Shown: piece by piece, positions 47,481 to 56,888 of the stretch
Layout: every line of letters begins with the position of its first letter
Position numbering within the stretch: the first letter of the stretch is position 1
NCBI RefSeq assembly: GCF_027853915.1
Contig: NZ_JAQGLA010000019.1
Coordinates: forward strand, 1 to 64,000
Reading direction: 5' to 3'
DNA: 64,000 nt
Origin: Saccharopolyspora oryzae
Lineage (GTDB): Bacteria; Actinomycetota; Actinomycetes; Mycobacteriales; Pseudonocardiaceae
Notes under the pieces: model-generated
Database searches by the model: none
Told to the model about the DNA's origin: nothing
The model's input: only the letters and a program-made list of their open reading frames with translations
Position numbers and translations under genes: made by a program

Positions 47481-47738
47481 CCACTGAGGCTTTTCCATCC
47501 TGTTCGGGCTGCGACCGCGAAGCACGTCCGGCACCGCGCTGCGAGGGTCGCATGCGCCGCAGGCGCATAACCCACCCTCGCAACTCGCACCGCCGCGGGT
47601 TCTCAGCGTTCGCCTGGCGAGGACGGCCAACCCGCCGTGTATTGGCATACATAAGGGTTGGCACCCGCAGTCCAAGCGGGCGCTGAGGTTCCGCCACCCG
47701 CACCGCCACGCAAAACGCGGATGGAAAAGCCTCACTGG
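47481..47738. mobile_element. Putative 258-bp MITE-like element with 20-bp inverted termini
   Basis: The ends CCACTGAGGCTTTTCCATCC (47481-47500) and GGATGGAAAAGCCTCACTGG (47719-47738) are inverted copies, matching at 19 of 20 positions. The interior has no gene but strong secondary structure, including GCGAGGGT...ACCCTCGC around GCATGCGCC/GGCGCAT (about 47540-47582). No target duplication is obvious. The right end lies 5 bp from the stop of the next gene. It could be a non-autonomous transposon or a structured RNA. No second copy is in the window. Confidence 0.6.
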
Positions 47739-47742
47739 AACC

Positions 47743-48375
47743 TCACGCCAAGCGGAGCTTCCTCGGTTCCGCGGTGTAGGTGTCGGCTCCGAAGCGGTCG
47801 TTGAGGGGCACCGTGCCGTAGAGGGTCCAGCGCAGGATCGCCGGCCAGGGACCGTAGCCGGCGTCGGTGTTGAGGTGTTCGCCGTCCAGTATCACGTCCA
47901 TCTCCACCTGGAGGGCTTCCGCGAGGCCGTGGGCCTGGTACATCGACAGGTACGGGTCACCGGTGCCGACCACCAGCCGCGTGATGCCCGCTGCGCGGCG
48001 CAGCGCCGACGAGTCCGTCGGGTACGGCGCGATGTCCTGGGCGTCCGGGTGCTGCCAGTCAGGGGCCGGCGGGGCCACCAGGAGCACCCGGTCCGCGCGC
48101 CGAGAACGCCCCTCGATGGTCGCCGCGTGGTGCAGCCACAACGCCACACCGCAGGAGTGGGCCGCCACCACGAGTTCGGCTTCCTTCGGCACTGCCTCCA
48201 GCCGCTCGCGCAGCACCGGCAGCCAGTCCGCCAGCACCGGCCGGTCCGGACCGGGGAACGGGGGCAGTTCGACGTCGACGTCTTGCTCGCGGAGCTGACC
48301 GGCGAGCCACTGCTGCCAGTGCCAAGGGCCGGATCCCGTCATCCCGTGAATCAGCAGGACGTGCATCTCGCTCAT
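47743..48375 (-). CDS. RBBP9/YdeN-type serine hydrolase
   Basis: A 210-aa alpha/beta hydrolase of the RBBP9/YdeN family. HVLLIHGMTGSGPWHWQQWL is the oxyanion region, VVAAHSCGVALWLHH carries the nucleophile Ser, and GDPYLS and GEHLNTDAGYGPWP carry the likely Asp and His. Cytoplasmic; substrate unknown. ATG at 48375 is chosen; the longer frame adds 29 unsupported residues. It lies at the edge of the insertion between valS and clpX. Confidence 0.87.
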   Translation of the reverse strand: MSEMHVLLIHGMTGSGPWHWQQWLAGQLREQDVDVELPPFPGPDRPVLADWLPVLRERLEAVPKEAELVVAAHSCGVALWLHHAATIEGRSRRADRVLLVAPPAPDWQHPDAQDIAPYPTDSSALRRAAGITRLVVGTGDPYLSMYQAHGLAEALQVEMDVILDGEHLNTDAGYGPWPAILRWTLYGTVPLNDRFGADTYTAEPRKLRLA

Positions 48376-48471
48376 GGCAGCCGCTCCCCGGAGAGATGAT
48401 CTGGTCTGTACCCAAGGATCATCTAACCCGCCGCGGTCCGCAGCGGAGACGCCCGGGGGCAAACGTGAAAC

Positions 48472-48499
48472 AGCCCGCGACGGGAAGCCGTCGCGGGCT
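48472..48499 (-). terminator. Terminator after clpX
   Basis: AGCCCGCGACGG / CCGTCGCGGGCT forms a 12-bp stem with loop GAAG; an outer AAACGT / ACGTTT pair extends it. It is about 80 bp past the clpX stop. Confidence 0.8.
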
Positions 48500-48577
48500 T
48501 GGACGTTTCAACGACACGAACTCGAAAACCGCTGGCCTGCAGCAAGTTCCGCGCCGGAAGCGCAGAAACGGGCCGGG

Positions 48578-49858
48578 TCAGGCCGACTTCTCGCGGCGCT
48601 CTCGACGCGTTGCCTGGCGTGCCACGATCGTTGGGTTCACGTTCTCCCGGACCGTCTGCTCGGTGATCACGACCTTGGCGACGTCCGACCGGCTCGGGAT
48701 GTCGTACATCACCGGGAGCAGGACCTCTTCCAGGATCGCGCGCAGACCGCGGGCACCCGTGCCGCGCAGGATCGCCTGGTCGGCGATCGCCTCCAGCGCC
48801 GTCTTGGTGAACTCCAGCTCCACGTTGTCCATCTCGAACAACCGCTTGTACTGCTTCACCAGGGCGTTGCGCGGCTCGGTCAGGATCTGCACCAGCGACG
48901 CCTTGTCCAGGTTCGTCACGCTGGCCACCGTGGGCAGCCGGCCGATGAACTCCGGGATCAAGCCGTACTTGATCAGGTCCTCGGGCATCACGTCGGAGAA
49001 GTGGTCGGTGGTGTCGATCTCGGCCTTGGAGCGCAGCTCCGCGCCGAACCCGACGCTGTGCTTGCCGACCCGCTCCTCGACGATCTTCTCCAGCCCGGCG
49101 AACGCGCCCGCCACGATGAACAGCACGTTCGTGGTGTCGATCTGGATGAACTCCTGGTGCGGGTGCTTGCGGCCGCCCTGCGGGGGCACGCTGGCGGTGG
49201 TGCCCTCCAGGATCTTCAGCAGGGCCTGCTGCACGCCCTCGCCGGAGACGTCGCGGGTGATCGACGGGTTCTCGCTCTTGCGGGCGATCTTGTCGACCTC
49301 GTCGATGTAGATGATGCCGGTCTCGGCGCGCTTGACGTCGTAGTCGGCCGCCTGGATCAGCTTGAGCAGGATGTTCTCGACGTCCTCGCCCACGTACCCG
49401 GCCTCGGTCAGCGCGGTGGCGTCGGCGATCGCGAACGGGACGTTCAGCATCTTCGCCAGCGTCTGCGCGAGGTAGGTCTTGCCGCACCCGGTCGGGCCGA
49501 GCATCAGGATGTTCGACTTGGCCAGCTCGACGGCCTCTTCACCACGGCTCTCCCGGCGCTCACCGGCCTGGATGCGCTTGTAGTGGTTGTAGACCGCGAC
49601 CGACAGGTTCCGCTTCGCCGGGTCCTGCCCGATGACGTACTGGTCGAGGAACTCGTGGATCTCCGCCGGCTTGGGCAGCTCGTCGAGCTTGACCTCACCG
49701 GCCTCGGCCAGCTCCTCCTCGATGATCTCGTTGCAGAGATCGATGCACTCATCGCAGATGTACACGCCGGGGCCGGCGATGAGTTTCTTCACCTGCTTCT
49801 GGCTCTTCCCGCAGAAGGAGCACTTCAGCAGGTCGCCGCCGTCACCGATACGTGCCAT
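48578..49858 (-). CDS. clpX: ATP-dependent Clp protease ATP-binding subunit ClpX
   Basis: A 426-aa AAA+ unfoldase that feeds proteins to ClpP1P2. The N-terminal zinc finger is [14 protein letters not shown]...CDECIDLC. Walker A is [13 protein letters not shown], Walker [14 protein letters not shown], and the RKH region and sensor 2 ([18 protein letters not shown]) are intact. The IGF-type loop contacting ClpP lies in [12 protein letters not shown] at 49858. It follows clpP1-clpP2 with a 523-bp gap and a terminator, so it probably has its own promoter. Confidence 0.98.
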   Translation of the reverse strand: MARIGDGGDLLKCSFCGKSQKQVKKLIAGPGVYICDECIDLCNEIIEEELAEAGEVKLDELPKPAEIHEFLDQYVIGQDPAKRNLSVAVYNHYKRIQAGERRESRGEEAVELAKSNILMLGPTGCGKTYLAQTLAKMLNVPFAIADATALTEAGYVGEDVENILLKLIQAADYDVKRAETGIIYIDEVDKIARKSENPSITRDVSGEGVQQALLKILEGTTASVPPQGGRKHPHQEFIQIDTTNVLFIVAGAFAGLEKIVEERVGKHSVGFGAELRSKAEIDTTDHFSDVMPEDLIKYGLIPEFIGRLPTVASVTNLDKASLVQILTEPRNALVKQYKRLFEMDNVELEFTKTALEAIADQAILRGTGARGLRAILEEVLLPVMYDIPSRSDVAKVVITEQTVRENVNPTIVARQATRRERREKSA

Positions 49859-50381
49859 GACCGCTGACCCCGTCCCCTCCGGCGCGCCGTCCGGTAGCGC
49901 GCCTGACCGTATGTGCTTCCGACGGTACCTGGCGTTCCCCGAGTTCGGGGAGACTCACAGTGTCCGCCATGGCCAAGCGTGATGTGACCAGCACAGCGCT
50001 CGGCGTGTCGTGATCCCCGCTGCCGGGCGTGCCGCCCGACCGCGTTGCCGGGAGGCTACGCGTTCCCACCGGCCGCAGCAGCTGTTTTCTCCGACTGCTG
50101 AATGCGCCGCAGCGCACGCCCGGCCGAAGCCGGCGTGCACGACCACCCATGGGTTGATACCTGCCGGACGGCACGGCCGCTACCGGCGGAAACGCGATGT
50201 GACGCACGACTCGCGCCGCTGCGTCCCCAGTCGTGCTCGTGCCCCGACGCCACCCGGGTGATCGACCCGCGACGGGGCGATGCACCCCGCCGCAGGCCCG
50301 CAGGGGCCGCCTCACCCGGACACCCGGCCCGGCTGAGACGGCCCCTGACCAGCTGTACTCGCAGCCCCTGGAAATCAGGCC
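49859..50381. other. clpP2-clpX intergenic region
   Basis: These 523 bp contain no convincing gene. A hairpin GCACGCC(C)GGC-CGAA-GCCGGCGTGC lies at 50114-50138 and the clpP2 terminator at 50301-50346. The remainder must hold the clpX promoter (minus strand); I could not identify a ClgR or heat-shock site by eye. Confidence 0.5.
50301..50346 (-). terminator. Terminator after clpP2
   Basis: CAGGGGCCGCCTCA pairs with TGAGACGGCCCCTG (one mismatch) around a further CCGG-rich inner stem, 36 bp past the clpP2 stop. Confidence 0.75.
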
Positions 50382-51014
50382 TTACGCCTTCTGCTCCGAG
50401 AGCTTGCGGTACGGGACGACCTCGTCGATGATCCCGTACTCCACGGACTGCTCCGCGGTCAGGATCTTGTCGCGGTCGACGTCCTGGCGGACCTGCTCCT
50501 GCGAGCGGCTGGTGTGCTTGGCCAGCGTCGACTCCATCAGGTCGCGCATGCGCTGGACCTCGGCGGCCTGGATCTCGAGGTCCGAGACCTGGCCGTAGAT
50601 GCCCTCCACGGACGGCTGGTGGATCAGCACCCGCGAGTTCGGCAGCGCCTGGCGCTTGCCCTTGGTGCCCGCCGCCAGCAGCACCGCCGCCGCCGACGCC
50701 GCCTGCCCGAGGCAGATCGTGCGCACGTCGGGACGTACGTACTGGATGGTGTCGTAGATGGCCATCATCGCGGTGAACGAGCCGCCCGGAGAGTTGATGT
50801 ACATCTGGATCTCGCGGTCCGGGTCGTCCGACTCCAGGAAGAGCAGCTGCGCCATCACGTCGTTGGCGGAGGCGTCGTCGACCTGGACGCCGAGGAACAC
50901 GATGCGCTCCTCGAACAGCTTGTTGTACGGGTTCGACTCCTTGACCCCGTACGCGGTGCGCTCGACGAACGAGGGCAGCACGTACCGGGACTGCAGGGAC
51001 TGGTAAGGGTTCAC
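50382..51014 (-). CDS. clpP2: ATP-dependent Clp protease proteolytic subunit, ClpP2 type
   Basis: A 210-aa serine peptidase of the Clp complex. The catalytic Ser is in [16 protein letters not shown], the His in [11 protein letters not shown], and the Asp in the QDVDRDKIL region. [19 protein letters not shown] is the substrate-groove strand. It lies 39 bp downstream of clpP1 in the same operon; actinobacterial ClpP1 and ClpP2 form a mixed tetradecamer. ATG at 51014. Confidence 0.96.
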   Translation of the reverse strand: MNPYQSLQSRYVLPSFVERTAYGVKESNPYNKLFEERIVFLGVQVDDASANDVMAQLLFLESDDPDREIQMYINSPGGSFTAMMAIYDTIQYVRPDVRTICLGQAASAAAVLLAAGTKGKRQALPNSRVLIHQPSVEGIYGQVSDLEIQAAEVQRMRDLMESTLAKHTSRSQEQVRQDVDRDKILTAEQSVEYGIIDEVVPYRKLSEQKA

Positions 51015-51053
51015 GGCGGGTGACTCCTCAGTTGCTAGGTCCGGGCGGGATGG

Positions 51054-51677
51054 TCAGCTGCGCGGCAGGTTCGCGGCACTCGCCACGTGGTCCACGAACC
51101 CGTACTCGCGGGCCTCCTCCGCGGTGAACCACCGGTCGCGGTCGGAGTCCTGGGTGATCCGCTCCACGGTCTGACCGGTCTGGTCCGCGATCAGCTCGGC
51201 CATCTCCTTCTTGTGCCTGGAGAACATCTTGGCCTGGATCTCGATGTCCGAAGCCGTACCGCCGAGACCGGCCGACGGCTGGTGCATCATGATCCGCGCG
51301 TGCGGCAGCGCGAACCGCTTGCCCTTGGCGCCCGCGGACAGCAGGAACTGCCCCATCGAGGCCGCCATGCCCATCGCCACGGTCGCCACGTCCGGCTTGA
51401 TCAGCTGCATGGTGTCGTAGATCGCCATGCCCGCCGTCACCGAACCGCCCGGCGAGTTGATGTACAGCGAGATGTCGCGATCCGGGTCCTCGGCCGCCAG
51501 CAGCAGCAGCTGCGAGCAGATCTGGTTCGAGATCGAGTCCTCGACCTGGGAGCCGAGGACGATGATGCGCTCCCGCAGCAGCCGCTCGTAAACCGAGTCG
51601 TTGAGCGAGAGTCCGTTGGTACCCGTCCGCATGGACGGCGCCTGCGCGTCGGACGCCGGAGTCAGGTGCTGCGTCAC
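51054..51677 (-). CDS. clpP1: ATP-dependent Clp protease proteolytic subunit, ClpP1 type
   Basis: A ~207-aa ClpP with [19 protein letters not shown], catalytic Ser in [16 protein letters not shown], His in [11 protein letters not shown] and Asp in [10 protein letters not shown]. It is processed at the N-terminus in relatives. Start: GTG at 51677 ([12 protein letters not shown]) with GGGGAG upstream; GTG at 51698 would add seven residues. First gene of clpP1-clpP2, downstream of tig but separated by a hairpin. Confidence 0.95.
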   Translation of the reverse strand: MTQHLTPASDAQAPSMRTGTNGLSLNDSVYERLLRERIIVLGSQVEDSISNQICSQLLLLAAEDPDRDISLYINSPGGSVTAGMAIYDTMQLIKPDVATVAMGMAASMGQFLLSAGAKGKRFALPHARIMMHQPSAGLGGTASDIEIQAKMFSRHKKEMAELIADQTGQTVERITQDSDRDRWFTAEEAREYGFVDHVASAANLPRS

Positions 51678-51838
51678 GTCTCCCCTGCCTTCTCCCACAT
51701 TGGGCTCTTACTCGTGGGCCACTCCGGTCACTCGCGCCGCTTCCGGTCCGCTTCCACAGTGGACCGAGCTGGTCGGCGGGCGACTTCGACGGCCCTGCTT
51801 CCCTCTCGGGTGATCCGCTACAACCGACCCTAACGAAA

Positions 51839-51870
51839 GTGGGCGGCACCAGCTTCCCAGTACCGCCCAC
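51839..51870 (-). terminator. Terminator after tig
   Basis: GTGGGCGG / CCGCCCAC, an 8-bp stem with a 16-nt loop, lies 45 bp past the tig stop and before clpP1, suggesting that tig and clpP1P2 are separate transcripts. Confidence 0.65.
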
Positions 51871-51914
51871 GTTCGCTTAGAGCATGTTTATCGAGTTGTC
51901 GAGCGAGAGACGGG

Positions 51915-53273
51915 TCACTCCGCCTTCTCGGCCTCGGCGCTCTCCTCGTCCTGCTGCGGACCGAACAGCTCGTCCATGTCCAGCTCGTTGCCCTCGGAGT
52001 CGGTGACCTTGGCCTGGCGCACCACCGAGAACAGCGCCTTGCTGCGCCGCACGTCGGCGAACAGCGCGCCGAGCTGACCCGACTGCTGGGCCTGCTGGAC
52101 GAACTGGTCCGGGCTCACGCCGTAGCGCTGCGCCTGGTAGATGATCCGCTGGGTCAGCTCCTCGTCGGAGACCGAGACGCCCTCTTCGTCGGCGATGGTG
52201 TCCAGGATCAGCTGGGTCCGGACCGCCTTCTCGGCTTCCTCGCGGGTCTCCGCGTCGAACTGCTCGCGGGTCTTGCCCTGCTGCTCGAGCCACTCCTCGA
52301 GGCGCTTCTCGTCGTGGTCGAACGGGTGCACCGCGTCGTGCTGGCGCGCCTCGACCTCGGACTCGACGACCTTCTCCGGCAGCGGCACCTCGACGGTCTC
52401 CAGCAGCGCGTCCAGGACCTTGTCCCGGGCCTGCATGCCCTGCTGCATCTTCTTGACCTTGCCCATGCGCTCGCGCAGGTCGGCGATGAGCTCCTCAGCG
52501 GTGTCGAACTCGCTGGCCATCTGGGCGAACTCGTCGTCGGCCTCGGGCAGCTGGCGCTCCTTGACGGAGTTCAGCTTGACCGTCACCTCGGCGTCCTTGC
52601 CGGCGAACTCGCCGGCGACCAGGTTGGTGGTGAAGGTCTTGGTGTCGCCCTCGCTCGCGCCGACCAGCGCGTCGTCGATGCCCTCGATCAGCTGACCGGA
52701 GCCGATCTCGTAGGACAGACCGCTGGTCTTGGCGTCCTCGACGTCCTCGCCGTCGACGGTGGCCGACAGGTCGATGCTGACGAAGTCGCCCTCCTGCGCG
52801 GCCCGGTCGACGCCGGCGAGGGTGCCGAAGCGAGCGCGCAGCGAGTCCAGCTGCTCGGTCACCTCGTCCTCGGTGACCTCGACGTCGTCCACGCTCACCG
52901 CGAGCTCGCCGAAGGCGGGCACGGTGATCTCGGGGCGGACGTCGACCTCAGCGGTGAACGCGATCTCGGCGCCGTCCTCGATCTTGGTCACCTCGATGTC
53001 CGGGCGACCGAGGGTGCGCACCTCGCTGCTGTTGACCGCTTCCAGGTACTTGGCCGGAACCGCCTCGTTGACGACCTCGTCGAGCACGGGGGCGCGGCCG
53101 ATGCGGCTCTCCAGCACCCGCGCCGGAACCTTGCCCGGGCGGAAGCCGGGGATGCGAACCTGCTGGGAAAGTGCCTTGTACGCGCGATCGAAGTCCGGCT
53201 TGAGCTCGTCGAACGGCACCTCGACGTTGATCCGGACGCGCGTCGGGCTCAGGTGCTCGACGGTGCTCTTCAC
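51915..53273 (-). CDS. tig: Trigger factor
   Basis: A 452-aa ribosome-associated chaperone and peptidyl-prolyl isomerase. The ribosome-binding signature is [15 protein letters not shown] near residue 42. A FKBP-type domain spans about 150-235 ([22 protein letters not shown]), followed by the helical C-terminal arms. The acidic tail ([15 protein letters not shown]) is common in actinobacteria. ATG at 53273. Directly upstream of the clpP operon in the usual order. Confidence 0.97.
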   Translation of the reverse strand: MKSTVEHLSPTRVRINVEVPFDELKPDFDRAYKALSQQVRIPGFRPGKVPARVLESRIGRAPVLDEVVNEAVPAKYLEAVNSSEVRTLGRPDIEVTKIEDGAEIAFTAEVDVRPEITVPAFGELAVSVDDVEVTEDEVTEQLDSLRARFGTLAGVDRAAQEGDFVSIDLSATVDGEDVEDAKTSGLSYEIGSGQLIEGIDDALVGASEGDTKTFTTNLVAGEFAGKDAEVTVKLNSVKERQLPEADDEFAQMASEFDTAEELIADLRERMGKVKKMQQGMQARDKVLDALLETVEVPLPEKVVESEVEARQHDAVHPFDHDEKRLEEWLEQQGKTREQFDAETREEAEKAVRTQLILDTIADEEGVSVSDEELTQRIIYQAQRYGVSPDQFVQQAQQSGQLGALFADVRRSKALFSVVRQAKVTDSEGNELDMDELFGPQQDEESAEAEKAE

Positions 53274-53461
53274 GTGGTCTCCTAGTGCGAACGTGCTTTG
53301 ATTCCCGGCGCTACCAGCGGGCGCGGTGCAACACCACGTCCAATGCCGGGCTGACCTCCGAGTCTATTGCTTCCCGCCCGGAGCCACGGGCCGGGGTTGC
53401 GAGAAGCGAAGTTGGGCAGCCTCACCTAACGCCGAGCCGCCATCCGTGCTTGAGTGGAATC

Positions 53462-54370
53462 GTGCAGCACACCACCGCCGATCACGCCACCTGCGCGGCG
53501 CTGTCCACCGGTCTCGCCGAACCGCTGACCGGGACCGCCGCGGTCGCGCGCGGCTGGCTGTGCCTGGAGCAGCGCGGGCCGTGGGGGCACAACGCGCTGG
53601 TGCAGAGCCACCTGGACCCGGACCTCGGCCGGGCGCTGGAGGCGAAAGCGGGCGAGCACGGCGTGCGGGTTCAGCTGATCCGCCGCCCCGGACGCCACGC
53701 GGACACCCCCGGCGACGCCACCCGGCACGTCCTGCTCGCCAACACCGAACCCGGCACCGGCTGGCTGCGCGAGCACACCACCGACGACCCGGCCGAACTG
53801 CTCGACCTCGACTTCGAGCGCATCGCCGCCGGACACCACGACGACTGGGGACGACCGGCCGCCGACCCCCTGCTCCTGATCTGCACCAACGGCCGCCGCG
53901 ACCGGTGCTGCGCGCTCCTCGGCCGCGAGCTGATCACCGACCTGGCCGGACGCCACGAGAACGCGATCTGGGAAACCTCGCACACCGGCGGACACCGCTT
54001 CGCCCCCGCCGCAGTGCTGCTGCCCAGCGGATACACCTACGGACGGCTCACCGCCCACGCCGTCGAAGCAGTCCTGTCCGCGGCCGCCTCCGGGAAAGTC
54101 GCCCTCGAGCACTGCCGCGGCCGATCGACCTGGGACCGCGCCGGACAAACCGCCGAACTCGCCGTCCGCGAACACCTCGGCGAACACCTCACCGACGCGC
54201 TGCGCATCACCGGCAGCACCGCCGACCAGGTCGAAGTGGCCCACCAGGACGGCCGCCGCTGGCAGGTGACCGTGCACACCCGCGAACTCGACCCGCCCCG
54301 CCCCAACAGCTGCGGCAAAACGGCGGTCCGCCCCACCTCGACCACCGCGGTCGACATCACCGACCGCTGA
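53462..54370 (+). CDS. Sucrase/ferredoxin-like family protein
   Basis: A 302-aa protein of the sucrase/ferredoxin-like (Apd1-type) family, with a thioredoxin-like [2Fe-2S] fold. Candidate cluster ligands are in LLICTNGRRDRCCALLGREL (CxnCC) and ETSHTGGHRFAPAAVLLPSG, the two family blocks. The biochemical role is unknown, although electron transfer is assumed. GTG at 53462 is chosen from family length; the frame is open further back into the tig promoter. Its 3' end overlaps the convergent small membrane protein by 14 bp. Confidence 0.88.
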   Translation: MQHTTADHATCAALSTGLAEPLTGTAAVARGWLCLEQRGPWGHNALVQSHLDPDLGRALEAKAGEHGVRVQLIRRPGRHADTPGDATRHVLLANTEPGTGWLREHTTDDPAELLDLDFERIAAGHHDDWGRPAADPLLLICTNGRRDRCCALLGRELITDLAGRHENAIWETSHTGGHRFAPAAVLLPSGYTYGRLTAHAVEAVLSAAASGKVALEHCRGRSTWDRAGQTAELAVREHLGEHLTDALRITGSTADQVEVAHQDGRRWQVTVHTRELDPPRPNSCGKTAVRPTSTTAVDITDR

Positions 54371-54569
54371 ACATCGAACCGACCGCGGCGCTCAACTCGG
54401 TGGGCGTGACAGCCGTGACGATCCCGTCCGCAGGCGTCAGCTCAGCCACGCCCTGCGGACCCGGAACGACGAACGACACCACGACCAGCAGCGCCAACGC
54501 GGCACCCAGCACCACGCACACCACCACCGCGGGCAAGTGCACGCGCAACCCCGGAATCCCCTCGCGCAT
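54357..54569 (-). CDS. Small single-pass membrane protein
   Basis: A 70-aa (or 85-aa from 54614) protein with one hydrophobic segment (LPAVVVCVVLGAALALLVVVSFVV) after a short basic N-terminus, then an extracytoplasmic tail. Not recognised. It is convergent with and slightly overlaps the sucrase/ferredoxin-like gene. Coding is plausible given the clean membrane helix, but unproven. Confidence 0.5.
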   Translation of the reverse strand: MREGIPGLRVHLPAVVVCVVLGAALALLVVVSFVVPGPQGVAELTPADGIVTAVTPTELSAAVGSMFSGR

Positions 54570-54701
54570 GACCGGGAAATCGGCGCCCCTCGCCCGGCCG
54601 TTACCAAGCGTCACTCACGACTGCGACCCAGATCACCGGCAAAACCCGCCCGAAAAGCAAAAAACCGGCCGCCCGCGAGAAGCGAGCGACCGGCCGCGAC
54701 G

Positions 54702-54775
54702 TCGGGGTGGCGGGATTTGAACCCACGACCCCTCGCACCCAAAGCGAGTGCGCTACCAAACTGCGCCACACCCCG
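54702..54775 (-). tRNA. tRNA-Pro (anticodon TGG)
   Basis: On the minus strand the acceptor stem is CGGGGTG/CACCCCG with discriminator A. The D-loop has AGTTTGGTAGC, the anticodon stem CTCGC/GCGAG encloses TTTGGGT, and the T-arm is GTGGGTTCAAATCCCGC. 74 nt, no encoded CCA. Confidence 0.96.
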
Positions 54776-54902
54776 TCCGACGTGCGACGCACCCGAGAAC
54801 CCCGGGTGCGTTGCGAAGAGCCTATCGCGACCCGCTAAGCTGTGGCACGCAAGGTCGCCGAAGCCACCGGGAACCGCCCGGAGGAACAAGCGAAACCAGC
54901 AC

Positions 54903-54973
54903 GCGGGCGTAGCTCAATGGTAGAGCCCCAGTCTTCCAAACTGGCTACGCGGGTTCGATTCCCGTCGCCCGCT
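54903..54973 (+). tRNA. tRNA-Gly (anticodon TCC)
   Basis: The acceptor stem is GCGGGCG/CGCCCGC with discriminator T. The anticodon stem CCAGT/ACTGG encloses CTTCCAA, and the T-arm is CGGGTTCGATTCCCG. 71 nt. Divergent from tRNA-Pro, 127 bp away. Confidence 0.96.
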
Positions 54974-55026
54974 CCGAGCTTGGGTGCAGTGTGCCGATGT
55001 ATCGGCCTTTGCTCTTCGCCATTGCT

Positions 55027-55076
55027 GTGGGGGGCCGAGCCCCCCACACCCCCACGGTGCGGGGGTTTCTTTTTTG
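55027..55076 (+). terminator. Double-hairpin terminator after tRNA-Gly
   Basis: GTGGGGGGCC-GAG-CCCCCCAC is followed at once by CCCCC-ACGGTGC-GGGGG and TTTCTTTTTTG. A strong rho-independent terminator with a real T-run, unusual for this genome. Confidence 0.9.
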
Positions 55077-55378
55077 TTTGCTCCTTGCGATTCGGAGCGT
55101 TCCCGACCTGGGTTTTCACCAGCGCGCCGTGGGTCACCACTTTTTGACCCGTCTCCGTTGTCGTTGGCCTCCTCGTCGTTCGGCTGCTCGTCGTCGGCCT
55201 TGGTCTCGAGCTTTGCCCTCGGTTGTCGTTGGGTTCGGGCTCCGGGGTGAGTTTTTGATCTTTGGGGGTTGGTTTGGGTTGAAAATGTTTTGGGGAGTGT
55301 CGGGGGGTTGGGTCAAGCTGGTGGGGTTCGGGGTGCTGTTGGGGCTTTGGTTTTTGATCTCTTCTGCTTGGGGGTTTT
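55077..55378. other. Strand-asymmetric G/T-rich intergenic region
   Basis: Between the tRNA terminator and the DHA2 gene the plus strand is very rich in G and T and poor in A and C (for example GGGGGTTGGTTTGGGTTG). GC content is lower than in the neighbours. No gene is convincing on either strand; a Pro/Thr/Lys-rich minus frame looks spurious. It contains the promoter of the DHA2 gene. Confidence 0.45.
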
Positions 55379-56842
55379 GTGCGGCGGCTTGAGTACAAGT
55401 GGCTCGTTGGGATCACCTTCGTGCTGGCTTTGATCATGCAGATCCTGGACGTCACGATCTTGAACGTGGCGCTCGCCACGTTGGGGCGGGAGTTCCAGGT
55501 GGATCCGGCTGCGCTCCAGTGGGTGCTTACCGGGTACATGATCAGTTTGGCCGTGTTCATCCCTTCTTCCGGTTGGATCGCCGATCGGTTCGGGAGCAAG
55601 CGGACGTTTCAGGCTGCCGTGATCATCTTCACCTTCGCCTCCGTGTTGTGCGGGGTGTCCGGTGAGTTGTGGATGCTCATCGCTGCTCGGGTGCTGCAGG
55701 GCGTTGGTGGCGGGATGTTGGTGCCCGTCGGGCAGGCCATGCTGTTCCGGGCTTTCCCCGCCAACGAGCGGGCGAAGGCCGGGGCCGTGCTGTCGATTCC
55801 GATCACCGTTGCTCCGATGCTCGGGCCGGTTCTCGGGGGTGTGCTCGTCGAGTACGCCAGCTGGCGGTGGGTGTTCTTCATCAACGTGCCCGTCGGGGCG
55901 CTCGCACTGCTGTTCACCGTGCTCTACCTGCGGGAGGAGGAGCGCCGCGATCCCGGGCGGTTCGACTTCCCCGGCTTCCTGCTCGCCGGCGTCGGGTTGG
56001 CGACGCTGCTGTACGGGCTCGAACAAGGGGCCCAGCTCGGTTGGGGTGCCGTCCCGGTCTGGGCGAGCCTGCTGATCTCGGGGTTGCTCATCGCCGGGTT
56101 GATCTGGCGGGAGCTGACCGTTCGCGAACCGATGCTCGACCTGCGGCTGCTGACCGACCGGATGTTCGGCACCGGCAACCTGCTGCTGCTCTGCCAGACC
56201 GGGTCGATGTTCGGCATCCTCTTCCTGCTGCCGCTGTACCTGCAGAACCTGCGCGGCGTGTCGCCGATGTACGCCGGGCTGGTGCTCATGCCGCAGGCCG
56301 TGGCCATGCTGCTGACCACCCAGGTCGTCAGCCGGGTCTACGGCCGGATCGGACCGAAGCGGCTGATCCTGGCCGGGTACGCGGTCCAGCTGGCGATCTG
56401 CGCCGGGCTGCAGCTGCAGGGGCTGACCACCCCGCTGGGCTTCCTCGTCGGGCTGCTCGCGGTGCAGGGCGTGGCGATGGGGCTGCTGATGACCCCGGTG
56501 CAGACGGCGACCTTCGCGAGCATCTCCGGGCCGGCCATGGGGCAAGCGAGCTCGCTGTTCAACGTCAGCCGGCAGGTCGCCACCGCCCTCGGCACCGCCA
56601 TCGTCGCCACCGTGCTGGTGGTGCTCACCGAGCACGGCCGGTCCACGATGGACCAGACCACCTCGTTCGCCGAGGTCGAGCTGGGTGCCTACCACGGGGC
56701 GTTCCTGGTCTCCGCGGTCTTCGCCGTGCTGGGTATCCTGCTGGCTCTGCGGGTGCGCGACGCCGATGCCGCGGCCAGCCTCGACCGCCCCAGCGAACCG
56801 CCCCGAACAGGCGACCGCGAAGCGGCCGAGACCGTGAGATAG
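55379..56842 (+). CDS. DHA2-family multidrug efflux MFS transporter
   Basis: A 487-aa, 14-helix drug:H+ antiporter (EmrB/QacA subfamily). Family signs are LDVTILNVALATLGREF in helix 1, WVLTGYMISLAVFIPSSGWIADRFGSKRTF (motif A) and the antiporter motif C in PITVAPMLGPVLGGVLVEYASWRWVFFINVP. It exports hydrophobic or cationic compounds; specificity is unknown. GTG at 55379. The first ~500 bp use a G/T-richer codon style than the second half, matching the skewed upstream region. Confidence 0.92.
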   Translation: MRRLEYKWLVGITFVLALIMQILDVTILNVALATLGREFQVDPAALQWVLTGYMISLAVFIPSSGWIADRFGSKRTFQAAVIIFTFASVLCGVSGELWMLIAARVLQGVGGGMLVPVGQAMLFRAFPANERAKAGAVLSIPITVAPMLGPVLGGVLVEYASWRWVFFINVPVGALALLFTVLYLREEERRDPGRFDFPGFLLAGVGLATLLYGLEQGAQLGWGAVPVWASLLISGLLIAGLIWRELTVREPMLDLRLLTDRMFGTGNLLLLCQTGSMFGILFLLPLYLQNLRGVSPMYAGLVLMPQAVAMLLTTQVVSRVYGRIGPKRLILAGYAVQLAICAGLQLQGLTTPLGFLVGLLAVQGVAMGLLMTPVQTATFASISGPAMGQASSLFNVSRQVATALGTAIVATVLVVLTEHGRSTMDQTTSFAEVELGAYHGAFLVSAVFAVLGILLALRVRDADAAASLDRPSEPPRTGDREAAETVR

Positions 56843-56888
56843 GTCAAGAGCGCCCCGCTGCCGGAAAGCTCCGGGCAGGATGTGAGGG

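Noticed and set aside
49842-50315. 157-codon minus-strand frame between clpP2 and clpX
   Set aside because: Overlaps the clpX start, no recognisable domain and no ribosome site.
54702-54973. tRNA genes as an integration site for an integrative element
   Set aside because: No integrase and no direct repeat of a tRNA 3' end seen in the window.
54835-55599. Pro/Thr/Lys-rich minus frame beside tRNA-Gly
   Set aside because: Runs through the tRNA gene and the strong terminator; composition reflects the strand skew.
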